DNA of 64,000 nt from Ruminococcus flavefaciens (GCF_900119075.1 NZ_FPIP01000005.1:144922-208921); one strand, 5' to 3'; positions 16,961 through 24,877 are shown, numbered from the stretch's first letter. Notes: generated by a model from the sequence alone, not told the origin. Numbers and translations are program-made.

Positions 16961-17299
16961 TCACCTCTTATAGTCCATAAGTGAAGTAATTTCACAGAAT
17001 GCTAAAAATCCGAACCACAGCGCGAACCATACGGTGGCTGCAATTATGGGCAGCTTATGCTTCTTTTTGCTTGTGAAGCACCTGTACAGTCCCATAATAA
17101 CAGGAGCGCTGAAAACAACTGTCATCAGTCCGATGTTGTACTCACCGTAAACATGCTTTTCCGCAAGAACGATAACACATGCGAAAATCACAACTGCTAC
17201 AAGAGAAAAAACTGACATTTTTCTTATTTCTTCAATTTCGGGCAGATCCTGATTTTTGAATTCCTTCCTGCTTTTTTTGAGTATATCTTTTTTGTTCAT
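16961..17299 (-). CDS. DUF6442-like small membrane protein
   Basis: The 112-residue protein starts MNKKDILKKSRKEFKNQDLPEIEE, matching the charged N-terminus of its upstream neighbour. Three or four membrane helices follow (about residues 30-46, 55-70, 84-103). Proteins of this kind sit beside small XRE regulators across Bacillota, and I recall the family as DUF6442. The function is unknown. GGCGGTGAG precedes the ATG. The third gene of the operon begins four bases after its stop. Confidence 0.75.
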   Translation of the reverse strand: MNKKDILKKSRKEFKNQDLPEIEEIRKMSVFSLVAVVIFACVIVLAEKHVYGEYNIGLMTVVFSAPVIMGLYRCFTSKKKHKLPIIAATVWFALWFGFLAFCEITSLMDYKR

Positions 17300-17313
17300 G
17301 TGCTCTCACCGCC

Positions 17314-17643
17314 TTATGTTTTGAAGCCGAAAAGCTCGCATATTCCGATGAAAGCGGGGATAAGAAAGGTTAAGCCCGAGACTGTTGCCAATAAAATATC
17401 CGAGGCTTTTTTGCTTTTTATTGCTCTGTAAAGCCACATTGAGAACGACATGCAGAATTCTACAGCGATAATACCATAATTAACACGCTGTGTAGCGATC
17501 AGGGACAGCATAGTCCATAATACCGTGAAAGCCATACTGATTATCAGAGCGAATCTTGCAGCGCTTTTGAAATGGTCTATCTCTGCGATATCGCGGTTTT
17601 TGTTTTCCTGTCGGCTTTTAGCGAGTATTTCTTCTTTATTCAT
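17314..17643 (-). CDS. DUF6442-like small membrane protein
   Basis: The ATG at 17643 is chosen because GGGAGGTAAC lies just upstream and the promoter lies beyond it; a longer frame to 17811 would run through the promoter. The 109-residue protein (MNKEEILAKSRQENKNRDIAEI...) is a paralogue of the next gene, with about half the N-terminal 22 residues identical, followed by four hydrophobic helices. First gene of the XRE operon. Tandem paralogues suggest duplication and perhaps a heteromer (inference). Confidence 0.75.
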   Translation of the reverse strand: MNKEEILAKSRQENKNRDIAEIDHFKSAARFALIISMAFTVLWTMLSLIATQRVNYGIIAVEFCMSFSMWLYRAIKSKKASDILLATVSGLTFLIPAFIGICELFGFKT

Positions 17644-17689
17644 AAATGTTACCTCCCATATCATGCAAAGTTTTGTTGTCAGATTTTGA

Positions 17690-17758
17690 CAAGTATACTT
17701 GGTAATTGTATTATAGCACTGCCAAGTGTACTTGTCAAGACTTTGCAAAGCAAACTTG
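17690..17758 (-). promoter_or_regulatory. Consensus promoter with two or three operators of the XRE operon
   Basis: On the minus strand, TTGACA (17733-17738), 17 bases, TATAAT (17710-17715). Two 12-bp palindromes lie on it: CAAGTGTACTTG (17723-17734), overlapping the -35, and CAAGTATACTTG (17690-17701), just past the -10. Their centres are 33 bp apart, about three helical turns. A degenerate third copy (CAAAGCAAACTTG, 17746-17758) lies upstream. This is a textbook repressor layout. Confidence 0.85.
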
Positions 17759-17827
17759 TCATTTTCGTGATTTTTACCAATCAGGCGGTCATCGAATAGT
17801 TGCATATGCACAATAAAGCCCTTAGCC

Positions 17828-17960
17828 TGTAGGGGCGGCGGAACGCCGCCCGAAGGTCTTGCAGCGGCTATAAATGACCATATGTAGGGGCTGGCGTCCC
17901 CGACAGCCCGTGATAGGCGTATAATCCATGTCGGGAGCCCGAGGGCGGGCTCCCCTACAT
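17828..17960. repeat. Three palindrome modules
   Basis: TGTAGGGGCGGCGGAACGCCGCCCG (17828-17852, written here only as a coordinate-marked module), a GGGGCTGGCGTCC core module (17883-17910), and an inverted module ending in CTCCCCTACA (17931-17960). Confidence 0.8.
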
Positions 17961-17977
17961 ATCATACTATAAAAATG

Positions 17978-18006
17978 AAAAGGCACCGTAATTTTACGGT
18001 GCCTTA
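17978..18006 (-). terminator. Terminator of the cellobiose phosphorylase gene
   Basis: AAGGCACCGTAA-TTT-TACGGTGCCTTA with an A-rich 5' side, i.e. T-rich on the minus strand. It lies 35 bases beyond the minus-strand stop. The gap (18007-18038) holds TTAGTTC heptads. Confidence 0.85.
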
Positions 18007-18040
18007 ATTCTTAGCTCTTAGTTCTTAGTTCTTAGTTCTG

Positions 18041-20458
18041 TTAGCCCATAACTACCTTTATCTCATTAACATCGGCAAGCTTATCGGCAGGAACATAGTT
18101 GCCTGCAAGCTTCTCGCCGTTGAGAGTGAGCTCCTTTACGCCGCTCTGAACGTGTGCGGAGTTGTTGATAGTGATGTTGAGCTTCTTGCCGCGGAAGTTC
18201 TTCTCAATCTTGAATCCGTCCCACTTAGCAGGGATAGACGGAGCGATAGCAAGTCCGTTAAGGTCGGGGCGCATACCGCAGATACCCTCAACACAGCCTA
18301 CCATTACAGTAGAAGCTGTACCTGTGAGCCAGTGAACGTGTGAACGTCCCTCGTAAGGAGAAGCCTTCGACTCGGTGAACTGACCGTGAACATATGGCTC
18401 CATAACACGAATTTCAGCCTTGTCGTTCATAGCGGCAGGCGAGCTTTCAAGGAAGTACTCGAATGCGCGGTCACCGTGACCGAGGAGAGCCTCTGCAAGT
18501 ATCAGCCAGCCCTGTGACTGTGAGAAGATACCGCCGTTTTCCTTTGTATCGAGGTTGAATACCTGCATGAGAGCGCCCTTGAAGTGGTGGTACTTGTAAG
18601 GCGGTTCGAGGAGCTTAGCACCGTAAGGTGTATTGAGTATATCGTGAACGCTGTTCATAGCCTTTTCAGCCTGTTCTTCGGAAGCAAAGCGTGAGATTAC
18701 GCTCCAGCTCTGAGGATTGAGCCACATATTAGCCTCGGGATCTTTCTTTGCACCAACGATAACGCCGTTGTCGCGGATACCGCGGATAAATCTGTCCTCG
18801 TCCCAGCACTTTTCGAGAGCGTCGCCCAGCTTCTTCTGAACGCCGTCGAGGTATGCGATGTAGTCTGTATCGTTCTTGTCCTTAGCCATGTCGCGCATAA
18901 CGTTCATAGCGTAGTAGAGCTGGAATGCCACGAATGTGGACTCGCCCTGTGCGCCGAGGCGGAGGCAGTCGTTCCAGTCAGCGTGGAGACCTGCCGGCAT
19001 ATCGTGACTGCCGAGGCGCTCCATAGAGAAGCGGATAGCGTTCTTGAGGTGCTCGTAAACAGTAGCCTTTCCGCCGCCTTCTTCTGCGTATGTGATAACT
19101 TCGTCGAGGAAGCCCTTATTGCCGCTCTCGCCGAGGTACTTTACGATAGTGGGGAAGAGCCAGAGAGCGTCGTCAGCACGGTAAGATGGGTGACCTGTTT
19201 CCTTGGCGTAAACGCTGTGCTCGTCGTTCTCGTCGGGACAGGTCTCGTGACCTGCGTTGTGGTCGAACTTAACAAGCGGGAGACCGCCGCCGTTGCTTAC
19301 CTGAGCGGAGAGCATGAAGCGTATCTTCTCAGCTGCCATTTCGGGATCAAGGTGAATGATACCCTGAATATCCTGTACAGTATCGCGGTAGCCGTAGCCG
19401 TTTCTGAGACCGCAGTATACGAATGAAGCTGCTCTTGACCAGATGAATGTGATGAAGCACTGGTAAGCGTTCCATACATTTATCATGTTGTTGAACTCGT
19501 CTGACGGAGTCTCTACCTTGAAGTTAGAGAGCTGACCGTGCCAGTAGTCCTTGAGCTGCTTTACTTCAGCGTCTACCTTGCCTGCTGCCTTGTATTCGTC
19601 GAGGATAGCAGCAGCCTCGGGATCCTTGCGCTCGCCGAGTACGAAGATGAACTCCTTTGTCTCGCCGGGAGCAAGAGTGATATCGCTCTGGAGAGCGCCG
19701 CAGGAGTTGGAGTTATAGTTCATAACGCCGCTGCACTTGCCGTTCTCGACAGCGATAGGATTTGAGAAAGTTCTGTAAGGTCCGATGAAGTCGCTGAGGC
19801 TTCCGCAGCAGCCTGTAACGGGCTGACCTACCATGCCGAAGAATCTCTCCTGACCGTTGTAGCCGTTCTCGTCGAAGCCTGTGTTCTCGTTCATGTGCTG
19901 GAGGATACGGTTGCCGCCCTCAAAGCTTGTGCGGGTGATGAACAGTGTGTACTGGAGGTTTACCTGATCCTGCTCGTAGTTAGGCTCGTTGGTGAACTCG
20001 ATAAAGCCGAATACAGAGAGCTTTCTCTCCTTTGAGGAGTTGTTTGTTATCTTAGCTCTCCATACTTCGTATGTCTTTCCGTAGGGAACGTAGTATGTAG
20101 TTTCGGACTTGATATCAGCGTATTCAGCTGAAATAACAGTATAAGCAGTACCGTGGCGGCATTCGCTCTTGTACTTGTCAAGGGGCTTGCCTACAGGCTG
20201 CCATGAAGCCGACCAGTAGTCTGCTGTGTCGTTGTCTCTTATATAGATGTAACGTCCTGGGAGCGCCATATCCGAATTGAAGCGGAAGCGTGAAAGACGT
20301 CCGTTAGCGCCTGACTTAACGAAGCTGTAGCCTGCTGCGTTATTGGATATCATAGCGCCGTACTCGGGGTCTCCGAGGTAGTTAGCCCATGGCGCGGGAG
20401 TCGCTGGGTTAGTGATGACATATTCCTTATTTTCAAGGTCAAAGTGTCCAAACTGCAT
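18041..20458 (-). CDS. cbp: Cellobiose phosphorylase (GH94)
   Basis: Start at ATG 20458, with AAGGAG upstream; the longer frame to 20509 lacks a site. The 805-residue length and N-terminus (MQFGHFDLENKEYVITNPATPAPWANYLG) match cytoplasmic cellobiose phosphorylases, which split cellobiose with phosphate into glucose 1-phosphate and glucose, saving ATP. The GH94 substrate loop GYGYRDTVQDIQG (about residues 355-366) and the catalytic-acid motif LHADWNDCLRLG (about 491-502; D494/D497 region) are intact. It has no signal peptide, fitting intracellular use of imported cellobiose. The gene is monocistronic with its own promoter and terminator. Cellodextrin or laminaribiose phosphorylase is less likely given length and N-terminus. 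Confidence 0.93.
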   Translation of the reverse strand: MQFGHFDLENKEYVITNPATPAPWANYLGDPEYGAMISNNAAGYSFVKSGANGRLSRFRFNSDMALPGRYIYIRDNDTADYWSASWQPVGKPLDKYKSECRHGTAYTVISAEYADIKSETTYYVPYGKTYEVWRAKITNNSSKERKLSVFGFIEFTNEPNYEQDQVNLQYTLFITRTSFEGGNRILQHMNENTGFDENGYNGQERFFGMVGQPVTGCCGSLSDFIGPYRTFSNPIAVENGKCSGVMNYNSNSCGALQSDITLAPGETKEFIFVLGERKDPEAAAILDEYKAAGKVDAEVKQLKDYWHGQLSNFKVETPSDEFNNMINVWNAYQCFITFIWSRAASFVYCGLRNGYGYRDTVQDIQGIIHLDPEMAAEKIRFMLSAQVSNGGGLPLVKFDHNAGHETCPDENDEHSVYAKETGHPSYRADDALWLFPTIVKYLGESGNKGFLDEVITYAEEGGGKATVYEHLKNAIRFSMERLGSHDMPAGLHADWNDCLRLGAQGESTFVAFQLYYAMNVMRDMAKDKNDTDYIAYLDGVQKKLGDALEKCWDEDRFIRGIRDNGVIVGAKKDPEANMWLNPQSWSVISRFASEEQAEKAMNSVHDILNTPYGAKLLEPPYKYHHFKGALMQVFNLDTKENGGIFSQSQGWLILAEALLGHGDRAFEYFLESSPAAMNDKAEIRVMEPYVHGQFTESKASPYEGRSHVHWLTGTASTVMVGCVEGICGMRPDLNGLAIAPSIPAKWDGFKIEKNFRGKKLNITINNSAHVQSGVKELTLNGEKLAGNYVPADKLADVNEIKVVMG

Positions 20459-20523
20459 AAAACATTTCTCCTTCTCATTCTGCCCTTGGACAGTGCTTGC
20501 CTCGGGCATAAAATATCATTCTA

Positions 20524-20552
20524 AGTATACCATGTAATGCAAAATTTGACAA
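20524..20552 (-). promoter_or_regulatory. Promoter of cellobiose phosphorylase
   Basis: On the minus strand TTGTCA, 17 bases, TATACT, about 60 bases upstream of the start codon. No clear operator palindrome was seen. Confidence 0.75.
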
Positions 20553-20735
20553 GGGGGTGATGATGAACAAATTATGAACATCAGCCATAAAAGTGCAGTT
20601 TTTTACTACAAATCGTAATATAGTGTTATAGATTTGCTTATAGTTGATATATTCGTGACAGAGGTTTATACATTTCGTTTTAGGGAGAGCCCTGTGCAAG
20701 CTGTGAATCGGAGAGTGCAAGGTATGCATAGCGTA

Positions 20736-20764
20736 TTGATTTTTGCACAGAGGTCTAATATAAT
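20736..20764 (+). promoter_or_regulatory. Promoter of the LytTR gene
   Basis: TTGATT, 17 bases, TATAAT. It gives a leader of about 120 bases containing the hairpin at 20827. Confidence 0.7.
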
Positions 20765-20826
20765 ATAATCACAGGGAATAGCTATTACCACTGATTACAT
20801 ATATTCTTTTGCTAAGGGCTTTGAGG

Positions 20827-20857
20827 ATATTTTCCCCGCCTGCGGCGGGGAAAATAT
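20827..20857 (+). promoter_or_regulatory. Strong leader hairpin ahead of the LytTR gene
   Basis: ATATTTTCCCCGCC-TGC-GGCGGGGAAAATAT: a perfect 14-bp stem with a 3-base loop. It ends about 13 bases before the GGGAGGCGAT ribosome site. No T-run follows, so a stability or translation-control element is as likely as a terminator. Confidence 0.7.
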
Positions 20858-20888
20858 AAAAAATGATACAGGGAGGCGATGTGAGCAA

Positions 20889-21335
20889 ATGAAGATAAGA
20901 TTGCTTGTAAGCGACGAACACTACGATTCCATAGCGGCTGAGCTAATAAAAAAGGGCATAGACATAGACGACAGTGCCGAGCTGATACTCTCCGAGAGCA
21001 ACGTCACTGTGTCGCACCTTATAGCGCGGCGCAGCGACGAGATATACAGGCTCGAAACAAAGGATATATCCCACATCGAGAGCTTTGCCCATGATATAGT
21101 GGCATACTGCGGAGAGGACGAGTACAAGCTGTCCGAGCCGCTGAAACGTCTCGAGGAGATACTCGACTCAAAGGAGTTTATCCGCGTGAGCAATTCAGTC
21201 ATAGTGTCCGTATCGCACATAAAGAGCATACGTCCTGCGCTGTCGCAGAAGTTTCTGCTGACCATGAAAAACGGCGCAAAGGTAGACGTAACGCGGACGT
21301 ATTACTACATATTCAAGGAATTTTTAGGTATATAA
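20889..21335 (+). CDS. LytTR-family DNA-binding regulator
   Basis: The 148-residue protein has an N-terminal region of about 45 residues (KIRLLVSDEHYDSIAAELIKKG) and a LytTR domain (about 50-148): IYRLETKDISHIESFAHDIVAY, then LSEPLKRLEEILDSKEFIRVSNSVIVSVSHIKSIRP, ending with the beta strands of the fold. It lacks a receiver domain. Stand-alone LytTR proteins are often paired with a membrane protein that senses a signal or inhibits the regulator, and such a gene follows 12 bases downstream. GGGAGGCG precedes the ATG. Confidence 0.9.
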   Translation: MKIRLLVSDEHYDSIAAELIKKGIDIDDSAELILSESNVTVSHLIARRSDEIYRLETKDISHIESFAHDIVAYCGEDEYKLSEPLKRLEEILDSKEFIRVSNSVIVSVSHIKSIRPALSQKFLLTMKNGAKVDVTRTYYYIFKEFLGI

Positions 21336-21347
21336 GGAGGGAGAACA

Positions 21348-22133
21348 ATGTCGGAAAGAACAGTTATCATAGCCTTTGGTGCGGCGGCTTTATTTATAAT
21401 AGTTACTATGATAGTATTTATGGTTTTGTACAGGAAAAAAGTCAACAGACGTCTTAAAGAAGCGGCAGAGGGCATAGAGACAAATAAAAAGCCCATGATT
21501 CCGCCTGTAAAGTTTTTCATAGTGACGCTTTTTCTTACAATAGTAATGGCGTTCGTGTTCCTGCTTGCTATGGCAGGTATTGCAAGTCTCAGCTATAAAG
21601 AAGATATAACGGTCAGAACGAACTCGACAACTCAGTTTCACTCGTATGGTATATCACAGCTGAAAAATACTCCGTTTGCCGAGTATAAGAAATTCGGCGA
21701 CGAGATAAGCGGCTATAAGAAGTACACAAAGCAGGAGGGCGACATCATCATCAATTATTATATCCTTGAAAACAAGGAGCTGAGCTTTTTGCCCCATGCT
21801 GTATATTCTGCTGATTATACGGGAGATAAAGATGCTGTATATGTATATGAAAGAAATATGATACAGGGGAAAAACTACGGCGGCGGAAACGGTTACGGCG
21901 GAAAGAAGTTCATTCTCGACAAGCAGCTGAATGTTCTTGAATTGGGTACGAATGGAGATAATGATATAGAGACTGTAGAGATTACAGTGAGTGTTTACTT
22001 TGAAGAGCCTGAATCTGACGCGAGAGATATTGATTTTGAGAAAAAGATGGAAGAAAAAGCGGCGCAGAAAGCAGTTCTTGTGCTCACAAAGGAAGATATA
22101 TTCGGCAAAAACACAGACGGACAAAGGAAATAA
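21348..22133 (+). CDS. Two-helix membrane protein, partner of the LytTR regulator
   Basis: The 261-residue protein has membrane helices at about residues 5-27 and 55-78 joined by a basic cytoplasmic loop. About 180 extracytoplasmic residues follow with a Gly/Tyr-rich patch (KNYGGGNGYGGKKF) and a charged C-terminus. It is co-transcribed with the LytTR gene (12-base gap, strong AAGGAGGGAG). Other LytTR systems have a membrane inhibitor or sensor in this position; the same role here is inference. I do not recognise the extracellular domain. Confidence 0.7.
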   Translation: MSERTVIIAFGAAALFIIVTMIVFMVLYRKKVNRRLKEAAEGIETNKKPMIPPVKFFIVTLFLTIVMAFVFLLAMAGIASLSYKEDITVRTNSTTQFHSYGISQLKNTPFAEYKKFGDEISGYKKYTKQEGDIIINYYILENKELSFLPHAVYSADYTGDKDAVYVYERNMIQGKNYGGGNGYGGKKFILDKQLNVLELGTNGDNDIETVEITVSVYFEEPESDARDIDFEKKMEEKAAQKAVLVLTKEDIFGKNTDGQRK

Positions 22134-22139
22134 ACATAC

Positions 22140-22165
22140 AGCAGGCGGCACTTGCCGCCTGTTTG
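22140..22165 (+). terminator. Terminator of the LytTR operon
   Basis: AGGCGGCA-CT-TGCCGCCT followed by GTTTGCTTT: stem of 8 bp and a moderate T-run. Confidence 0.75.
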
Positions 22166-22180
22166 CTTTAGTACACAGAA

Positions 22181-22236
22181 GTGACAAATGTCACTTTTTT
22201 AGTGACAAATGTCACTGCGAAAGTGACAAATGTCAT
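22181..22236. promoter_or_regulatory. Phased array of three identical palindromic operators
   Basis: GTGACAAATGTCAC occurs at 22181-22194 and 22202-22215, and GTGACAAATGTCAT at 22223-22236. The spacing is exactly 21 bp, two helical turns, so all three face the same side. The last copy ends where a -35 hexamer would lie for the TATAAT at 22260. Confidence 0.85.
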
Positions 22237-22259
22237 CTATGCAAACGCAAAAAAATGAG

Positions 22260-22265
22260 TATAAT
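22260..22265 (+). promoter_or_regulatory. -10 box of an apparently activator-dependent promoter
   Basis: TATAAT with no recognisable -35 at the correct spacing (CTATGC at 22237-22242). The phased operators end directly upstream. It would serve the small secreted protein gene at 22402 with a leader of about 130 bases. Confidence 0.6.
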
Positions 22266-22401
22266 AAAAGCATAGGGTTGCGCGACACCTAAAACAAATC
22301 TTGATCCAAACAAAATCCAAACAAAAACAGACAATATCACACAGGCATAATTTTATTTTACGAATCAGTATTTTTTAAATTTAAATTAAGGAGAAATTAT
22401 T

Positions 22402-22851
22402 ATGAAGGTCAATTTTAAAAGAATGATAACAGCATTAGCAGCTGCCGCAATGTGCGCAGTACCAATGACAAGTGCAATGTCCGCAAGTGCGGAATACGCA
22501 GAACGCAGTTACAGTCTGGCAAAGGCTGATAAGCAGGCTGAAGAAGCTTATATAGCGGAACTTCTCAAACAGGTCAACAGTGAAGATGTGACAATAGTAA
22601 GAGGTTCGGTTTCCTATACTTTAAAAGATCCGATCAAGGTACGCGAAGAGAGGGAAGCAAAAAGAAGATTTGAAGTCTGGAAAATGATACACGGCGGCGA
22701 TCCAATAAATCCTGAATATGCTTTAGCAGACAGCTCTGCTGTATTAGCCGGTACCGAGATCGTCGGCGGCAAATATACTCCGGATTATACTGGTCCGTTA
22801 AAATCGGATATAGTTCTTGCGGGTAAAGGAACAATATATACGAAAAAGTGA
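22402..22851 (+). CDS. Small secreted protein of unknown function
   Basis: The 149-residue protein has a signal peptide (MKVNFKRMITALAAAAMC...SAMSASAE). The mature part of about 118 residues includes a charged helix-forming segment (AKADKQAEEAYIAELLKQV), a basic stretch (REEREAKRRFEVWKMIHGGDP) and a Gly-rich C-terminal end. It has no cysteines in the mature region and no recognised domain. AAGGAGAAAT precedes the ATG. It is a single gene with its own promoter region (phased array) and terminator. A LytTR-controlled exported peptide or protein is a reasonable guess from context only. Confidence 0.8.
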   Translation: MKVNFKRMITALAAAAMCAVPMTSAMSASAEYAERSYSLAKADKQAEEAYIAELLKQVNSEDVTIVRGSVSYTLKDPIKVREEREAKRRFEVWKMIHGGDPINPEYALADSSAVLAGTEIVGGKYTPDYTGPLKSDIVLAGKGTIYTKK

Positions 22852-22907
22852 TAAAAATCATTGATATAGGAATAGAACAAGGGATTTAATAATTTATATA
22901 TAGAATC

Positions 22908-22950
22908 GCTCCCCTGAGGTCTGGTACACAGGCTTCGGGGGAGGATTTTT
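22908..22950 (+). terminator. Terminator of the small secreted protein gene
   Basis: CTCCCCTGAGG-TCTG-GTACA-CAGG-CTTCGGGGGAG then GATTTTTAT: a long imperfect stem with a T-run. Confidence 0.75.
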
Positions 22951-23000
22951 ATACTCTCAGGAAAAAACTGCGATTTTTTGAAAAAAATTCCGAAAAACAC

Positions 23001-23029
23001 TTGATTTTTGCGAAAAACCGTGGTATAAT
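23001..23029 (+). promoter_or_regulatory. Promoter of the rimP-ribF operon
   Basis: TTGATT, 17 bases, TATAAT, giving a leader of about 108 bases before rimP. Confidence 0.8.
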
Positions 23030-23051
23030 ACTTTATGATGATAGTAAACCC

Positions 23052-23076
23052 AAAGACCGGAACCCTTCCGGTCTTT
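23052..23076 (+). promoter_or_regulatory. Leader hairpin of the rimP operon
   Basis: AAAGACCGGAA-CCC-TTCCGGTCTTT: perfect 11-bp stem soon after the promoter. It resembles a terminator stem but has only three T and then AGTATTTATATT, so attenuation or transcript protection are both possible. A second small hairpin, CCCGA-AATA-TCGGG, lies between the AAGGAG (23110-23115) and the rimP ATG. Confidence 0.65.
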
Positions 23077-23143
23077 AGTATTTATATTGGGACTATTACA
23101 TTACAGAGAAAGGAGAAACCCGAAATATCGGGAAAAACTGCCT

Positions 23144-23617
23144 ATGAAATTCAAAAAATTCGGCGGTACGGAACAAAAGGTATACGACCTTATCAAGCCC
23201 ATTACCGACGAGCTGGGCTACTACCTCTGGGACGTCTGCTACGAAAAGGAAGGCGCTATGTGGTATCTCCGCGTGTTCATCGATCAGGACGAGGGCATAA
23301 CCATTGCGGACTGTGAACGCGCAAACGCTCCCATAAGCGATATCCTTGACGAGAAGGACCTCATCGCTCAGAGCTATATGCTTGAAGTGGGCTCGGCAGG
23401 TCTGGAACGCGAGCTTGTCAAGGAGGAGCACTTCGAGGTCTGTCAGGGCGACACCGTAAGGGTGCATTTCATCAGAGCTGTTGACGGCGAAAAGGAAATA
23501 GTCGCACAGCTTGCAGGTGCGGACAAGGACGGCGTGACCGTCATACTGGAAAGCGGAGAGGAAAAGAAGTTCCCTCTGGCAGATATAGCTTTTGTAAAGC
23601 TTTATCTGGATTTCTGA
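23144..23617 (+). CDS. rimP: Ribosome maturation factor RimP
   Basis: RimP helps assemble the 30S subunit. The ATG at 23144 gives 157 residues, normal for the family. LGYYLWDVCYEKEGAMWYLRVFIDQDEGITIADCERANAPISDILDE... is the N-terminal RimP domain and ends VGSAGLERELV, the family signature. The C-terminal SH3-like domain follows. The consensus AAGGAG lies about 30 bases upstream, separated by a CCCGA/TCGGG hairpin whose folding would bring it to about 11-15 bases. The upstream in-frame TTG (23087) precedes that ribosome site and lies inside the leader. First gene of the operon. Confidence 0.93.
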   Translation: MKFKKFGGTEQKVYDLIKPITDELGYYLWDVCYEKEGAMWYLRVFIDQDEGITIADCERANAPISDILDEKDLIAQSYMLEVGSAGLERELVKEEHFEVCQGDTVRVHFIRAVDGEKEIVAQLAGADKDGVTVILESGEEKKFPLADIAFVKLYLDF

Positions 23618-23672
23618 AAAATAACATATTTGCTTAAAACCAAAATAAAATATACTGGAGGAATTTACAGAC

Positions 23673-24875
23673 ATGAACATGAATAAGGACTTTTTCAGAG
23701 CGCTTGAAGCTCTCGGTGAAGAAAACAGCGTAGAGACCGAGCTTCTCATCGAAAAGGTTAAATCGGCAATGCTCAAGGCAGCAAGAAGAGCTTACCCCCA
23801 CAGCGAGGAGAGAATTTCCGTTGAGATTGATCCCAAGACCAAGAAGTTCGAGATGTATATCAGACAGGACATCATCGACGATGAGCCTATCGACGAGAAC
23901 GAGGTAAACATCGACGTTGCAAGAACTATTGATCCCAACGCTATGGTAGGCGGCACTATCATGAAGGAGCTGGATATCTCCAAGCTTGGCAGAATGGCTG
24001 CCCTCTCCGCAAAGCAGTCCATCAAGGGCGACCTGCGCGAGATAAACCGTGAGCAGATGCTCAGCAAGTTCGAGCAGAAGGAGCACGAGTGCATAACTGC
24101 CAAGGTATCACAGGTAGAGCCGGGCAGAGGTACAGTTACCGTTGTATATGACGGAACAGAGCTCTATCTCTTCCGCAACGAGCAGATACCGGGCGAGAAC
24201 CTTGAAGAGGGCAAGTCTGTAAAGGTATACATCACAGGTATCATCGGCAAGAACAAGAAGCCTGTAGTAAAGATATCACGTACACACAAGGATCTCGTAA
24301 AGAGACTCTTCGAGCAGGAAGTTCCCGAGATATACGACGGCACAGTTGAAGTAAAGTCCATATCCCGTGAAGCAGGCTCAAGAACCAAGATAGCCGTATG
24401 GTCAAAGGACGAGAACGTAGACGCAGTAGGTGCCTGCATCGGACCTAAGCGTTCAAGAATCACCGCAGTAGTGAACGAGCTCAGCGGCGAGAAGATAGAC
24501 ATTATCCCATGGAGCGAAGTTCCCGAGGAATTCATCGCAAGAGCGCTTGCTCCTGCCGAGGTATTAAAGACAGTCATCACCTCTATGGAGGAAAAAGCCT
24601 GCACAGTTATCGTTCCCAACAATCAGCTCTCGCTTGCTATCGGCAACAAGGGACAGAACGCAAAGCTTGCAGCAAAGCTGACAGGCTTCAAGATAGACAT
24701 CAAGCCCCAGTTCGACAACATAACAGGCGAAGAAGCTCCCGAGATGAGCCCCGACTTTGTAGCTCCTGTATTTGAAGCAGCTCCTCCTGTTGAGGAAGAG
24801 GCGGAGGAGACAGCTCCTGCCGAGAAAACAGCCGAGGCAGCAGCAGAGGAAGAAGCTCCTGCAAACGAGGAATAA
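23673..24875 (+). CDS. nusA: Transcription termination/antitermination factor NusA
   Basis: The 400-residue protein has the N-terminal RNA polymerase-binding domain (about 1-130), an S1 domain (about 135-200, ITAKVSQVEPGRGTVTV), KH1 (about 230-300, GACIGPKRSRITAVVNELSGEKIDII) and KH2 (about 300-350, IVPNNQLSLAIGNKGQNAKLAAKLTG). NusA modulates pausing, intrinsic termination and rRNA antitermination. A tail of about 45 residues rich in Glu/Ala/Pro follows KH2. GGAGG lies 10-15 bases before two candidate starts (Met1 and Met3). Next gene ylxR begins two bases after the stop. Confidence 0.97.
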   Translation: MNMNKDFFRALEALGEENSVETELLIEKVKSAMLKAARRAYPHSEERISVEIDPKTKKFEMYIRQDIIDDEPIDENEVNIDVARTIDPNAMVGGTIMKELDISKLGRMAALSAKQSIKGDLREINREQMLSKFEQKEHECITAKVSQVEPGRGTVTVVYDGTELYLFRNEQIPGENLEEGKSVKVYITGIIGKNKKPVVKISRTHKDLVKRLFEQEVPEIYDGTVEVKSISREAGSRTKIAVWSKDENVDAVGACIGPKRSRITAVVNELSGEKIDIIPWSEVPEEFIARALAPAEVLKTVITSMEEKACTVIVPNNQLSLAIGNKGQNAKLAAKLTGFKIDIKPQFDNITGEEAPEMSPDFVAPVFEAAPPVEEEAEETAPAEKTAEAAAEEEAPANEE

Positions 24876-24877
24876 TT

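Noticed and set aside
17644..17811. 56-residue extension of the first DUF6442-like protein
   Set aside because: It would translate through the promoter and operators; the ATG at 17643 has the ribosome site.
20459..20509. Start of cellobiose phosphorylase at 20509
   Set aside because: The extra 17 residues precede the AAGGAG ribosome site and are absent from the family's N-terminus.
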